DNA from: JAFGAS01 sp963809875
GTDB taxonomy: Bacteria; Desulfobacterota; Zymogenia; Zymogenales; Zymogenaceae
Length of the DNA: 64,000 bases
Assembly: GCA_963809875.1 (NCBI GenBank)
Contig: CAWELC010000010.1
Coordinates: 124,001 to 188,000, forward strand
Direction: 5' to 3'
Shown here: one piece after another, positions 41,284 to 49,510 of the stretch
Numbering within the stretch: the first letter of the stretch is position 1
Layout: each line of letters opens with the position of its first letter
Made by a program: the position numbers and the translations under genes
Notes under the pieces: generated by a model
The model's input: only the letters and a program-made list of their open reading frames with translations
Told to the model about the DNA's origin: nothing
Database searches by the model: none

Positions 41284-42015
41284 ATGAAAAAGGTTTTGCT
41301 TCTCGTCTCGGTAGCTTTAGTCTTTGCGATGTGTGCGGCTCTGGCTTATGCAGCGACTCCTGAAGAGATATTCAAACAAGCGGACGACGCGTATGCGAAG
41401 AAGGACGTGGCCACGGTTAAGGCAAGCATGAAAGACCTCGGAGCGCTTGCGGCATCTAACGAAGCAGCCGCGTGGAGATTCGGACGAGCCTCATATTTTG
41501 TCGCGGTGAGAACAGACGATCCGAAGTCACAGGAGCAGATGTTCAACAAGGCATACGAAACTTTAAGGCCTTACTATGACAAGGCCTCCAAGGACATCAA
41601 TACCAACTACTGGTTTGCCCTGTGCGCCGGAAAATATGGTAAGCTCCATGGCATCCTCAGCAGTCTCTTTCTGGTTAAACCGATGAAGGCCGCGTGCAAC
41701 AACGTGATCGCTAAGGATGCGGGCTACGAAGACGGCGGCGCATTAACGATCCTGGGCGCCATTGAGTACGAGGTTCCCGGGGGAGACCTGAATAAGACGA
41801 TCGAATACTGCAACAAGGCCCTGAAGTATGATCCCGCCGGGATCGCCGCAAACCTGTACCTCGGGAAGGCCTACTACAAGAAGAGTGAATACGCCAAAGC
41901 AAAAGAGCGGCTCGAGTATCTGATCGCGAACGGGAAGCCCGAAACGAAAGACGACAGGAAAGACATGACCGAAGCCAAAGATCTCCTGGCCAAAGTCATC
42001 AAGAAGATGGGCTAA
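41284..42015 (+). CDS. Exported helical-repeat protein (TRAP transporter TatT-like)
   Basis: The 243-residue product has a signal peptide (MKKVLLLVSVALVF, cleavage near AYAA) and a mature domain of TPR-like helical repeats: EEIFKQADDAYAKKD, then NTNYWFALCAGKYGKLHG and a C-terminal AKAKERLEYLIANGKP. It resembles the TatT (TP0956-type) trimeric periplasmic protein that partners TRAP transporters. No TRAP membrane subunits or binding protein are nearby. It shares its ribosome binding site and first codons almost exactly with the paralogue at 43.0 kb. Probably a periplasmic scaffold. Confidence 0.75.
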   Translation: MKKVLLLVSVALVFAMCAALAYAATPEEIFKQADDAYAKKDVATVKASMKDLGALAASNEAAAWRFGRASYFVAVRTDDPKSQEQMFNKAYETLRPYYDKASKDINTNYWFALCAGKYGKLHGILSSLFLVKPMKAACNNVIAKDAGYEDGGALTILGAIEYEVPGGDLNKTIEYCNKALKYDPAGIAANLYLGKAYYKKSEYAKAKERLEYLIANGKPETKDDRKDMTEAKDLLAKVIKKMG

Positions 42016-42032
42016 AAGCAACGGAAACGACT

Positions 42033-42065
42033 GATGAAGGGAGGGGAATACCCCTCCCGTTCATC
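42033..42065 (+). other. Intergenic hairpin between the TatT-like gene and the acyl-CoA synthetase beta gene
   Basis: GGGAGGGG / CCCCTCCC stem with an AATA loop, extended by GATGAA / TTCATC across a one-base bulge. It lacks a U tract, so it is a weak terminator, an mRNA-stabilising end or an attenuator for the downstream gene. Confidence 0.6.
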
Positions 42066-42085
42066 TTGAAAGGGGGTAAGCGAGC

Positions 42086-42781
42086 GTGGAAAAATCCGCC
42101 AAAGATATTATCACTGAAGCCGTAAAAAAGGGACAGAAGAACCTGTCCGAACACCAGTCGAAGCTCTTCCTGAAGGCATACGGCATCCCGGTCACGCGAG
42201 AGGAGATGGCGGCAAGTCCCGACGAGGCCGTAAAGGTCGCCAACGAGATAGGATTTCCCGTCGTGCTCAAAGGAGAATCCCCCGAGCTTACTCATAAGAC
42301 CGAGATGAACGTCATCGAGCTGAACCTCGCCACGGAAGAGGGAGTGCGTAAGGCCTACGACCGGATCATGAGCACCGGCGTGGTCCCCAAGGGCGGGATC
42401 CTGGTCCAGGAGATGATCAAGGGGCAGCGGGAGCTCGTCGTCGGGCTTTCGAGGGATCCGCAGTTTGGTCCCTGCGTCATGTTCGGTCTCGGCGGCATAT
42501 ATACGGAGATTCTCCGGGACGTGTCGTTTCGCGTCGCACCGCTAACCGAATTTGACGCTATGCAGATGATGGAGGAAATTAAGGCCAGGAAGATCCTTGA
42601 CGAATTCCGCGGAAAGCCCGCGGTTGACAAGTCGGTACTGGCCAAGACGCTGATTGCGGTCGGCCAGATCGGCCTGGACTATGACGGCGTCAAAGAGCTG
42701 GACATCAACCCCCTCATCATATCGGGAAATCAGCCTGTGGCGGTGGACGCCCTGGTCATATTGGGAAATGGGAAGAAATAA
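42086..42781 (+). CDS. ADP-forming acyl-CoA synthetase beta subunit (ATP-grasp)
   Basis: The 231-residue protein, starting with GTG behind AAGGGGG, equals the beta subunit of ADP-forming acetate-CoA ligase: EHQSKLFLKAYGIPV, VLKGESPELTHKTEMNVI, and ATP-grasp blocks ILVQEMIKGQREL and LGGIYTEILRD, ending with ELDINPLI. The enzyme makes ATP from ADP as acyl-CoA is cleaved, or the reverse. The alpha subunit with the catalytic His is normally encoded in front or fused; it is absent here. The gene lies between two TatT-like paralogues and ends at a terminator. Confidence 0.87.
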   Translation: MEKSAKDIITEAVKKGQKNLSEHQSKLFLKAYGIPVTREEMAASPDEAVKVANEIGFPVVLKGESPELTHKTEMNVIELNLATEEGVRKAYDRIMSTGVVPKGGILVQEMIKGQRELVVGLSRDPQFGPCVMFGLGGIYTEILRDVSFRVAPLTEFDAMQMMEEIKARKILDEFRGKPAVDKSVLAKTLIAVGQIGLDYDGVKELDINPLIISGNQPVAVDALVILGNGKK

Positions 42782-42844
42782 CATGACCACGCTGTTTCTC
42801 CTCGTCAGCTTGTAGGTAAATCTCAAACATTAGAGAACGAGAAG

Positions 42845-42872
42845 ACCGGTTCAAAGTGAGCCGGTTTTTTTG
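42845..42872 (+). terminator. Intrinsic terminator after the acyl-CoA synthetase beta gene
   Basis: ACCGGTTCA / TGAGCCGGT stem (one T-G pair), AAG loop, followed by a T run. Confidence 0.85.
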
Positions 42873-42967
42873 TTATTTGACGCTTTATACCCCTCGTACC
42901 GCGATGAGCTCCACTGTGCGGAGATAGGAACCACTTGAAGAGGGTGGACGGTTGGCAGACTATTATC

Positions 42968-42996
42968 TTGAAATATATAAGTGGAAATGGTATACA
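42968..42996 (+). promoter_or_regulatory. Predicted extended -10 promoter of the second TatT-like gene
   Basis: TTGAAA, 17 bases, TATACA preceded by TGG; about 36 bases upstream of the start codon. Confidence 0.55.
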
Positions 42997-43032
42997 TATA
43001 GCAGAGAATTTTTTACTCTCTAAGGAGGAGAT

Positions 43033-43782
43033 ATGAAAAAGGTCTTGTTTGTTTTTGTGTCGGTAATGGTGATGTTTGCGTTTGCCCTTTCGGTATCAGC
43101 CGCGACCACCGAAGAGGTTTTCAAGCAGGCAGATGACGCGTATGCAAAGAAAGACGCGACCGCGATAAAGGAGAGCATGAAGGCTCTGGAAGGTCTCACC
43201 GCGGCCAATGAAGGGGCGGCATGGAGATATGCGCGCGCTTCCTATCAGATCGGGGTGAACGTGGCAGACGAGAAGACCCAGGATTCGATCTTCAAGGCGG
43301 GGTATAAGGCGGTGGAGCCGTACTACAAGAAGGGGTCCAAGGACGTCAATACGAACTACTGGTTCGCCATCGCTGCGGGTAAGTATGCGAACTTCCATAA
43401 ATTTGATGCCTTCAAGACCGGATTGGCCGACGAAATCAAAAAAGCCGCGGGAAAAGTAATTGCGACAGAGCCCGGTTATGAAAACGGGAACGCATACGCG
43501 GTGCTCGGAGCGGTCTATTACAAATTGTACGTGACCCCACTTGTCAAAGGCGGCGACCTGGATAAGGCTGTCGAAAACCTGAAAAAGGGATTGGGCTATC
43601 GCGCGGACAGTATCTTCATCAACCTGACGCTCGGACAGTGCTACTACGAAAAGAAGATGTACAAAGAGGCCAAGCCCTACCTTGAGACGTCTCTGAAAGG
43701 CAAGCCTGGCAACAACGACGACAAGAAATACCTCAAAGAAGCCAAAGAGTATCTCGACAAGGTAAATAACAAGCTTAAATAG
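43033..43782 (+). CDS. Exported helical-repeat protein (TatT-like paralogue)
   Basis: The 249-residue protein is a paralogue of the one at 41.3 kb: same TAAGGAGGAGATATG start context, signal peptide MKKVLFVFVSVMVMF, and shared VFKQADDAYAKKD and NTNYWFAIAAGKYANFHKF blocks. It has its own promoter. The C-terminal repeats (SIFINLTLGQCYYEKKMYKEA) are TPR-like. No TRAP transporter is near, so the TatT relation is one of fold rather than proven partner. Confidence 0.75.
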   Translation: MKKVLFVFVSVMVMFAFALSVSAATTEEVFKQADDAYAKKDATAIKESMKALEGLTAANEGAAWRYARASYQIGVNVADEKTQDSIFKAGYKAVEPYYKKGSKDVNTNYWFAIAAGKYANFHKFDAFKTGLADEIKKAAGKVIATEPGYENGNAYAVLGAVYYKLYVTPLVKGGDLDKAVENLKKGLGYRADSIFINLTLGQCYYEKKMYKEAKPYLETSLKGKPGNNDDKKYLKEAKEYLDKVNNKLK

Positions 43783-43790
43783 CAGAAAAA

Positions 43791-43823
43791 GGACGGCGGG
43801 GGGAGATGCTCCCCTCGCTGTCC
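43791..43823 (-). terminator. Long terminator hairpin between TatT-like gene and tldD
   Basis: A perfect 15-pair stem (two G-T pairs) with an ATG loop. On the minus strand it is followed by CTTTTTCTGC-like T-rich sequence, so it terminates tldD; it may also stop the convergent TatT-like transcript. Confidence 0.75.
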
Positions 43824-43885
43824 CTTCAATCGGCCGGCCGCGCGGACGCAGCTAAGCCGATAGGGTCGGATGCCCACCCCATCGG

Positions 43886-45274
43886 TCAGACCCTGCCGCC
43901 GACCGTAATCTGCGGAATTCTCAGCGTCGGCTGGGCGTCCGCCACGGGAACACCCTGGCCATCCTTACCGCAGGTTCCGATGCCGAAACCGAGGTCATTG
44001 CCCACCATGTCGATCTCGCTGAGTATCTCGGGCCCTTTTCCCGTGAGAATCGCGCCGCGCACCGGCCTGCCGATCTTCCCCCCTTCGATCATGTATCCTT
44101 CACTTACCTCAAAGACAAACTGACCGTTAACCGTGTTAACCTGGCCACCGCCCATCCTGCTAACGAGAAGCCCGTTACTAACCGAAGAAATGATCGCATC
44201 GGGATCAAGATCGCCCGGTGCAATAATGGTGTTTGTCATGCGCGGTATGGGTTTATGCCGATAGGATTCACGCCTGCCGTTGCCCGTGCTCTCTTTTCCC
44301 TCCCTGAGGGCGCAGAGCTTGTCATACATGAAATTAACGAGGATTCCTTTTTCCACGAGCACAGTACGCTGGGAGAGAGTGCCCTCGTCGTCGAACACAA
44401 ACGAACCGCGCCTGCCGGAAAGCGTAGAGTCGTCAAGCACCGTGATCAGCTCGGAAGCCACCTTCATTCCCATCTTGTCGGAATAGACCGAGAGCTTCTT
44501 CCCGGCCAGATCGGCCTCCAGGCCGTGGCCGACAGCCTCGTGGATCATCGTGCCGCCTGCGGAGGATGACAGGACGACCGGCAAGCGTCCCGCGGGTGCG
44601 GGTACGGCATCCAGCATCAGATCCGCTCGCTGCGCCGCAGCCTGGGCCACGGCCTCCGGGGGGGTTACGTCAAGCAGCTCAAATCCGACTGTCCCCCCGA
44701 TCGGCTCGTAACCGGTCTGGATGATTCCGTTTTTTTGGGACACGACCTGTACCGCGAAGATCGTGCCGGTTCTCTCCTCTGACGTAAGCGCTCCCATGCT
44801 GTTGGCAATGATCGTATTCTTGGTCGAGTCCCGATAAATGACTTTGGCCTGACGAACCGTCCCATGGCCGCGGGCGGTATCATTGGCCCGCATTACGTAT
44901 TCGATTTTGCGCCCAACGTCAATGGCCGTAGGATCGATCGCGACCTTCAGGGTAAACGAAGGGTTAACGCGGGAAAGAGTAACATCCCCCAAAGGTGCGG
45001 CGCGACCCCCGAAGGAACTGCTCAGCTCCCGGGCCAGCTCGACAAGGTTTGACTCGGCAGGATCGTTGGTATACGCGTAGGCGGTCTTAAAATTCCTGAT
45101 GAGCCGCAGACCGATACCGGCGTCGATACCGGATATGACCTTCTCGACCTTGTTGTCCTCACAGACGATAAAGGTGCTTTCGCTCTTCTCATAATAGATG
45201 TCGGCATAGTCGCCGCCGTTTTTCAGGGCCGTATTAAGAACCTTCGCGAAATCGACGTCTCTGATATCAGACAT
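43886..45274 (-). CDS. tldD: TldD-family metalloprotease
   Basis: The 462-residue protein has the TldD zinc motif HEAVGHGLEAD (HExxxH at about 245), an N-terminal YADIYYEKSESTFI strand block and the C-terminal NGQFVFEVSEGYMIEGGKIGRPVRGA block. TldD works as a heterodimer with TldE/PmbA to trim unfolded or modified peptides, for example microcin B17 and CcdA. No tldE is adjacent. A NUDIX gene lies two bases upstream in the same direction. Confidence 0.9.
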   Translation of the reverse strand: MSDIRDVDFAKVLNTALKNGGDYADIYYEKSESTFIVCEDNKVEKVISGIDAGIGLRLIRNFKTAYAYTNDPAESNLVELARELSSSFGGRAAPLGDVTLSRVNPSFTLKVAIDPTAIDVGRKIEYVMRANDTARGHGTVRQAKVIYRDSTKNTIIANSMGALTSEERTGTIFAVQVVSQKNGIIQTGYEPIGGTVGFELLDVTPPEAVAQAAAQRADLMLDAVPAPAGRLPVVLSSSAGGTMIHEAVGHGLEADLAGKKLSVYSDKMGMKVASELITVLDDSTLSGRRGSFVFDDEGTLSQRTVLVEKGILVNFMYDKLCALREGKESTGNGRRESYRHKPIPRMTNTIIAPGDLDPDAIISSVSNGLLVSRMGGGQVNTVNGQFVFEVSEGYMIEGGKIGRPVRGAILTGKGPEILSEIDMVGNDLGFGIGTCGKDGQGVPVADAQPTLRIPQITVGGRV

Positions 45275-45276
45275 GG

Positions 45277-45675
45277 CTAGTACCGTTTAGAGAAATAATC
45301 AGTGAGAATATCGGAATGGTCAAAGACAAGAGGGGAGGGGAGGGAGCCCTCGGCAAAGACCCCTATAGCCTTCGCGTCGTCGGAAGCACGCGCGATCCCC
45401 CGGGCGCGGGCGATATAGACGGTCGTAATCGTGTGATGACGCGGATCACGTTTTGGATCGGAATAGGTGTGAAACTGCCTGATGAGCTCGACATCGAGCG
45501 ACGTCTCTTCCTTTGCCTCCCTAACCGCGGCCTCCTCGAGAGACTCTCCCCAGTCGACAAACCCCCCGGGAATTGCCCATCCGTGGGGGGGATTTCTGCG
45601 TTCGATAAGCACGACACCCCCGGGGATTTCTATAATGATGTCGACGGTGGGATAGGGGTTACGGTGCCGCTCCAT
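45277..45675 (-). CDS. NUDIX hydrolase (ADP-ribose pyrophosphatase type)
   Basis: The 132-residue protein carries an intact NUDIX box, GGFVDWGESLEEAAVREAKEET in parts: GGFVDWGE, AAVREAKEET and the invariant catalytic REAKEE. The family splits nucleoside diphosphates linked to another group, such as ADP-ribose. It is two bases upstream of tldD and first in that unit. A divergent promoter region separates it from the LysE gene. Substrate not certain. Confidence 0.88.
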   Translation of the reverse strand: MERHRNPYPTVDIIIEIPGGVVLIERRNPPHGWAIPGGFVDWGESLEEAAVREAKEETSLDVELIRQFHTYSDPKRDPRHHTITTVYIARARGIARASDDAKAIGVFAEGSLPSPLVFDHSDILTDYFSKRY

Positions 45676-45724
45676 CTTTAAATGCTACCATAGCGCGGGT
45701 GAACGTGTCAAAGACTTTTATTCC

Positions 45725-45754
45725 TTGACCGCTCCGCTCCGCCGGTGATATAGT
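45725..45754 (+). promoter_or_regulatory. Predicted extended -10 promoter of the LysE-family gene
   Basis: TTGACC, 18 bases, TATAGT preceded by TGA. The predicted start (about 45761) would make an ATG at 45755 untranslated. Confidence 0.45.
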
Positions 45755-45763
45755 ATGCACAGT

Positions 45764-46426
45764 ATGGAAATGGCGCCACTAATCGGAATCCTCGTCACGT
45801 CGTTTCTCCTGGCCCTCTCGGGTGCCCTCATGCCCGGACCACTGCTGACGGTTACGATCAACGAAAGCCTCACACGCGGTGCGTGGACGGGCCCCCTGTT
45901 GATCGTCGGCCACGCGATGCTCGAGCTGGTGCTTATCATCGTTGTCCTCTGGGGATTGGGGGCGGTTCTAAATGACGGCAACGTTCTTGCGGTCATAGCT
46001 TTTGCCGGCAGCGCCGTACTGCTCTGGATGGGATACTCGATGATTCGGCGAGTGCGCTTCATCACACTCGCGGGAACCTCCGTCCAACCCGAGAAGGCGG
46101 CCGCCGTGAAGTTTCTCGAGCATCCGATCTTTGCAGGCATCATCGTGAGCCTCTCAAATCCGTACTGGACGGTGTGGTGGCTCACCATCGGGCTCGCCTA
46201 TATCTTCATCGCGGCCAAGCTCGGGATAGTGGGCGTTGCCGTCTTCTTTATTGGGCATGTCGTGGCGGATTTCCTCTGGTACAGCATCGTCTCAACGTCC
46301 GTGAGCCTCGGCAAAAGATTCTTCACGGACGGCGTATATCGGGGAGTTGTCGCACTCTGCGGTCTGTTTCTTCTTGGCTTTTCCATTTACTTCTTCAAGT
46401 CGGGCTTTGACTATCTCCTGAAATAG
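45764..46426 (+). CDS. LysE-family amino acid exporter
   Basis: From ATG 45764 (45770 also possible; none has a good ribosome binding site) the protein has about 220 residues and six membrane segments. The N-terminal SGALMPGPLLTVTINESLTRGA is the LysE/RhtB signature, and SLSNPYWTVWW is its conserved mid-block. Family members export amino acids or their analogues. It stands alone between tldD-NUDIX and the phosphoglucomutase gene. A leaderless or very short-leader mRNA is suggested by the promoter position. Confidence 0.82.
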   Translation: MEMAPLIGILVTSFLLALSGALMPGPLLTVTINESLTRGAWTGPLLIVGHAMLELVLIIVVLWGLGAVLNDGNVLAVIAFAGSAVLLWMGYSMIRRVRFITLAGTSVQPEKAAAVKFLEHPIFAGIIVSLSNPYWTVWWLTIGLAYIFIAAKLGIVGVAVFFIGHVVADFLWYSIVSTSVSLGKRFFTDGVYRGVVALCGLFLLGFSIYFFKSGFDYLLK

Positions 46427-46437
46427 GGACTGCCTCC

Positions 46438-47862
46438 ATGACACAGATAAAGTTCGGTACCTCCGGTTGGCGGGGGATCATCGCCGATGATTTTACCTTC
46501 CAGAATCTCAGAGCGGTGTCCCAGGCAATAGCTGAACATATCATAAAGACAAAGGAAGGGGCCCCTGGGATTGTCGTGGGCCACGACTGCCGCTTCATGG
46601 GGGACGTATTCGCCCGCGAGGCGGCCTCTGTCCTTGCCGGAAACGGGGTGAGGGTTCTCGTGTCCCACAAGGACGTTCCCACACCGACCATCAGCTGGGC
46701 GGTTATCACGGGCAAGGGCAGCGGAGCCGTCAACATCACGGCCAGCCACAATCCGCCATATTATACCGGCGTAAAATACTCATCCAAGTGGGGCGGTCCG
46801 GCCCTTCCGGAGGCCACGGAGTGGATCGCACATCGGGCAAACGAAATCGTCGGAAGCGGATCGATACACTCGCTGGGCGATGACGAAGCGCGGAGCAAAG
46901 GGCTGTGGGAGGATGCCGATCTTGCCGATGATTACCTGGCGGGCCTGGACAAGAAAATTGATTTTTCCGTTATCGCAGGGGCCGGGAAGAGAGTGGCTTA
47001 TGATCCTCTCTTTTCAACCGGTCGGGGATACCTCGATCGAATCCTCCGTGAACACGGAGTCCAGATCACAATGATCCATGACAAGGAAGACCCTCTTTTC
47101 GGCGGGGGGGCACCGGATCCATCGGAGTCACGCCTGACGGAGCTCTCTGAAATCGTGAGAAACGGCGATGATATTGTCATCGGGCTGGCGACGGACGGGG
47201 ACGCCGACCGTTTCGGGATCCTGGACGCCGACGGCTCCTTTATCGAGCCGAACTATATAATCGCGCTTCTGCTGGACTACCTCATTTCGAAGAAAGGATA
47301 CCGGGGGGGGGCTGCGCGATCAGTTGCCACGACGCATATGATCGATGCGGTCGCACGCCACCACGGAGTCGAGTGTTTTGAAACCCCGGTAGGATTCAAG
47401 TATATAGGGGAGTATATCGCGGCAGACAAGATAGCGGCCGGTGGAGAAGAAAGCGCAGGCTTTTCGATATTTGGCCACGTGCCCGAAAAGGACGGGATCA
47501 TTGCCTGCCTGCTCACCCTGGAGATGGTCTGCCGGGAGAAGAAAACGATCCGGGAGCTCCTCCAGGGTCTTTATAAAAAGGTGGGCACGTTTCGAACGCG
47601 GCGCGAGAATCTCAGGTTGACCGAAAAGCTCAGCGACGCCTTTGGAGCGAAGGTCGTTTCCTCTCCCCGGGTCTTCGCGGGAATCCCGGTAAGGGAGACA
47701 GTCACTATCGACGGTACGAAATATGTGCTCGAGGACGGTTCATGGCTCCTCTTCAGGAAGTCCGGCACAGAGCCGGTTGTCAGGATCTACGGAGAGTCGT
47801 CCAGTGATGAAAAGCTCGACCGACTTATGAGATCGGGAACTGAATTTATCACCTCGTCGTAA
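46438..47862 (+). CDS. Phosphoglucomutase/phosphomannomutase family protein
   Basis: The 474-residue protein has all alpha-D-phosphohexomutase loops: phosphoserine loop TASHNPP, metal loop DGDADR, sugar-binding GGEESAG and phosphate-binding RKSGTEPVVRIYGE. The family interconverts 1- and 6-phosphates of glucose, mannose or glucosamine. It begins 12 bases after the LysE gene and 11 bases before the TPR gene. The specific sugar cannot be assigned. Confidence 0.9.
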   Translation: MTQIKFGTSGWRGIIADDFTFQNLRAVSQAIAEHIIKTKEGAPGIVVGHDCRFMGDVFAREAASVLAGNGVRVLVSHKDVPTPTISWAVITGKGSGAVNITASHNPPYYTGVKYSSKWGGPALPEATEWIAHRANEIVGSGSIHSLGDDEARSKGLWEDADLADDYLAGLDKKIDFSVIAGAGKRVAYDPLFSTGRGYLDRILREHGVQITMIHDKEDPLFGGGAPDPSESRLTELSEIVRNGDDIVIGLATDGDADRFGILDADGSFIEPNYIIALLLDYLISKKGYRGGAARSVATTHMIDAVARHHGVECFETPVGFKYIGEYIAADKIAAGGEESAGFSIFGHVPEKDGIIACLLTLEMVCREKKTIRELLQGLYKKVGTFRTRRENLRLTEKLSDAFGAKVVSSPRVFAGIPVRETVTIDGTKYVLEDGSWLLFRKSGTEPVVRIYGESSSDEKLDRLMRSGTEFITSS

Positions 47863-47873
47863 CGGAACAAACC

Positions 47874-48913
47874 ATGAAAAAAATGATCGTGTTTATTCTG
47901 CTTCTTTTGACTACCGCTTCCGTCGTCCCCGCGCAGGAAGAAGAGGCGGTAACGAAGAGTGATTCCCCAAAAATGAGGGAAGCTTACGAGTATTTCGTGT
48001 TGGAGGGGAAGAACCCCACACTGGCCCTTGTCAACGAGGCGAACTTTCTTTCGATAAAAGGGCGGTATGAAGAAGCGATCAATAAGTATCGAGAGGCGCT
48101 TGCCGCTGCACCCAACGAGACACTTATCCTGGATAACCTCTCGTGGACGCTTATCCTGGCGGGCCGCTATCACGGAGGCCCTTGAGACACTGAAGAAGTC
48201 GATCGCTCTGGATCCGAAGGACCCGTCTACGAACTTCTACCTTGGCGTTGTGTATTGGACGCTTGACGATCCGAAGAACGCCCAGGTGTATCTTCGAATA
48301 GCGTCTACCCTGGAGCCTAACTATCCCTTATTCTCACTACTATCTGTCAAGGGTCTACCGTAAAGAAGGGGACCTGAAAGATGCATTATTCGAGGGTGAG
48401 CTTGCGGCCTTTATCCTGGACAACGCCAAGGTTTGGAACCCGGATGTGGCCCGAGATCTCGGCGATCTCTACGGCGAGGCCGGGATGTTTCAGAAGGCGA
48501 TCCTGCAATATCAGAAGCTGCTCGACGAGAAGGAGTATGCCTTTGATGCGAATTACGGGCTTGGCATTGCCTATGGAAACTTCGGGGATTTCGATAAAGC
48601 TGAGACCCATCTTAAAATGGCGCTGGACCTCAATGAGGATGACCCGATGGTTTACTATGCCCTGGGCAAGCTCTATTCTCAGCGGGACGACAAGCTGAAA
48701 AAGGCACTCGGTTACGCAGAGAAGGCTCTGAAATTCGAGCCGAAAAACGCTCGCTTCCTGTATCTCGTGGGCTGGATCTATTATCGCTTGAACGATCCCG
48801 AGTCGGCGCTCACCTATATCAGTGACGCGCTGAACGCCGATCCCGAAAACGCTACGTACCGCGAACAGGTCAAGTTGTTGGAGGCCGAAATAGCCAGAAA
48901 TAGTGGCAGATAA
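47874..48913 (+). CDS. Exported TPR protein, two apparent frameshifts
   Basis: The first frame gives a signal peptide (MKKMIVFILLLL... VVPAQ) and the first TPR. One extra C at about 48169 moves the reading to TEALETLKKSIALDPKD, and one extra C in the CCC run at about 48326 moves it to PYSHYYLSRVYRKEGDL, which runs to 48913. Corrected, the protein is about 346 residues with at least six TPRs (for example KGRYEEAINKYREALAA and NFGDFDKAETHLKMALDLN). TPRs mediate protein contacts; the partner is unknown. It lies downstream of the phosphohexomutase and upstream of the tRNA cluster promoter. Confidence 0.8.
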
Positions 48914-48923
48914 CTTTTCGTGC

Positions 48924-48952
48924 TTGACAAGAAAAACGAAAGGTGTTACAAA
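48924..48952 (+). promoter_or_regulatory. Predicted promoter of the tRNA cluster
   Basis: Consensus TTGACA, 17 bases, TACAAA with TG one base upstream (extended -10), 20 bases before tRNA-Gly. Confidence 0.62.
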
Positions 48953-48971
48953 TAATAGCTTCATAACATAT

Positions 48972-49046
48972 GCGGGAATAGCTCAGCGGTAGAGCATTGC
49001 CTTGCCAAGGCAAGGGTCGCGGGTTCAAATCCCGTTTCCCGCTCCA
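48972..49046 (+). tRNA. tRNA-Gly (anticodon GCC)
   Basis: A 75-base cloverleaf with acceptor stem GCGGGAA/TTCCCGC, D arm GCTCAGCGGTAGAGC, anticodon loop TTGCCAA (GCC), T arm GCGGG-TTCAAAT-CCCGT and encoded CCA. Confidence 0.96.
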
Positions 49047-49056
49047 TTTTCTCTCG

Positions 49057-49130
49057 GGCGGCATCGCCAAGTGGTAAGGCGAAGGTCTGCAAAACCTTTA
49101 TCCCCGGTTCGAATCCGGGTGCCGCCTCCA
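49057..49130 (+). tRNA. tRNA-Cys (anticodon GCA)
   Basis: A 74-base cloverleaf with acceptor stem GGCGGCA/TGCCGCC, anticodon loop CTGCAAA (GCA), T arm CCCGG-TTCGAAT-CCGGG and encoded CCA. It lies ten bases after tRNA-Gly. Confidence 0.96.
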
Positions 49131-49138
49131 TATGTATC

Positions 49139-49225
49139 GCCTGGGTGGCGGAACAGGTAGACGCAAGGGACTTAAAATCCCTCGACGGTAACGTCGTGCC
49201 GGTTCGATTCCGGCCCCAGGCACCA
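49139..49225 (+). tRNA. tRNA-Leu (anticodon TAA)
   Basis: An 87-base type II tRNA with acceptor stem GCCTGGG/CCCAGGC, anticodon loop CTTAAAA (TAA), a long variable arm (CGACGGTAACGTCG) and encoded CCA. It is the last member of the cluster, eight bases after tRNA-Cys. Confidence 0.96.
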
Positions 49226-49244
49226 CTAGTCGGGAATTACTAGC

Positions 49245-49272
49245 GGGTTGGCATACAAGCCAACCCTCTTTA
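49245..49272 (+). terminator. Intrinsic terminator of the tRNA cluster
   Basis: GGGTTGGC / GCCAACCC stem with a six-base loop followed by TCTTTATT. The following 240 bases up to the YchF-like gene hold a short hairpin (49325-49339) but no supportable gene. Confidence 0.82.
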
Positions 49273-49510
49273 TTTGTGCGAAATGTACACGAAGGTGAAC
49301 GCAACTGATGTAGGGAAGGGGAGAAACCTTCGGTTTCTGGGCCATCCCGCTAACCCCAAGCGTGTCGGATGTCTTGCCCGGTTGGCCCTACAGACGCTAT
49401 TGGTCTCCGTCTGGATAGCGTATACGCTTTTGTATCGGATCTTGGCGTCAATCATCGGAGACGTAACGGCTGGGATAGATCCAGTTTCCTGATTACGCAC
49501 GGAGCAGAAA

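Noticed and set aside
41284..43782. TRAP transporter locus
   Set aside because: Only TatT-like proteins are present; no DctQ, DctM or DctP-type genes were found nearby.
49274..49492. 72-codon open frame between tRNA terminator and YchF-like gene
   Set aside because: It starts inside the terminator tail without a ribosome binding site; the protein shows no recognisable features.
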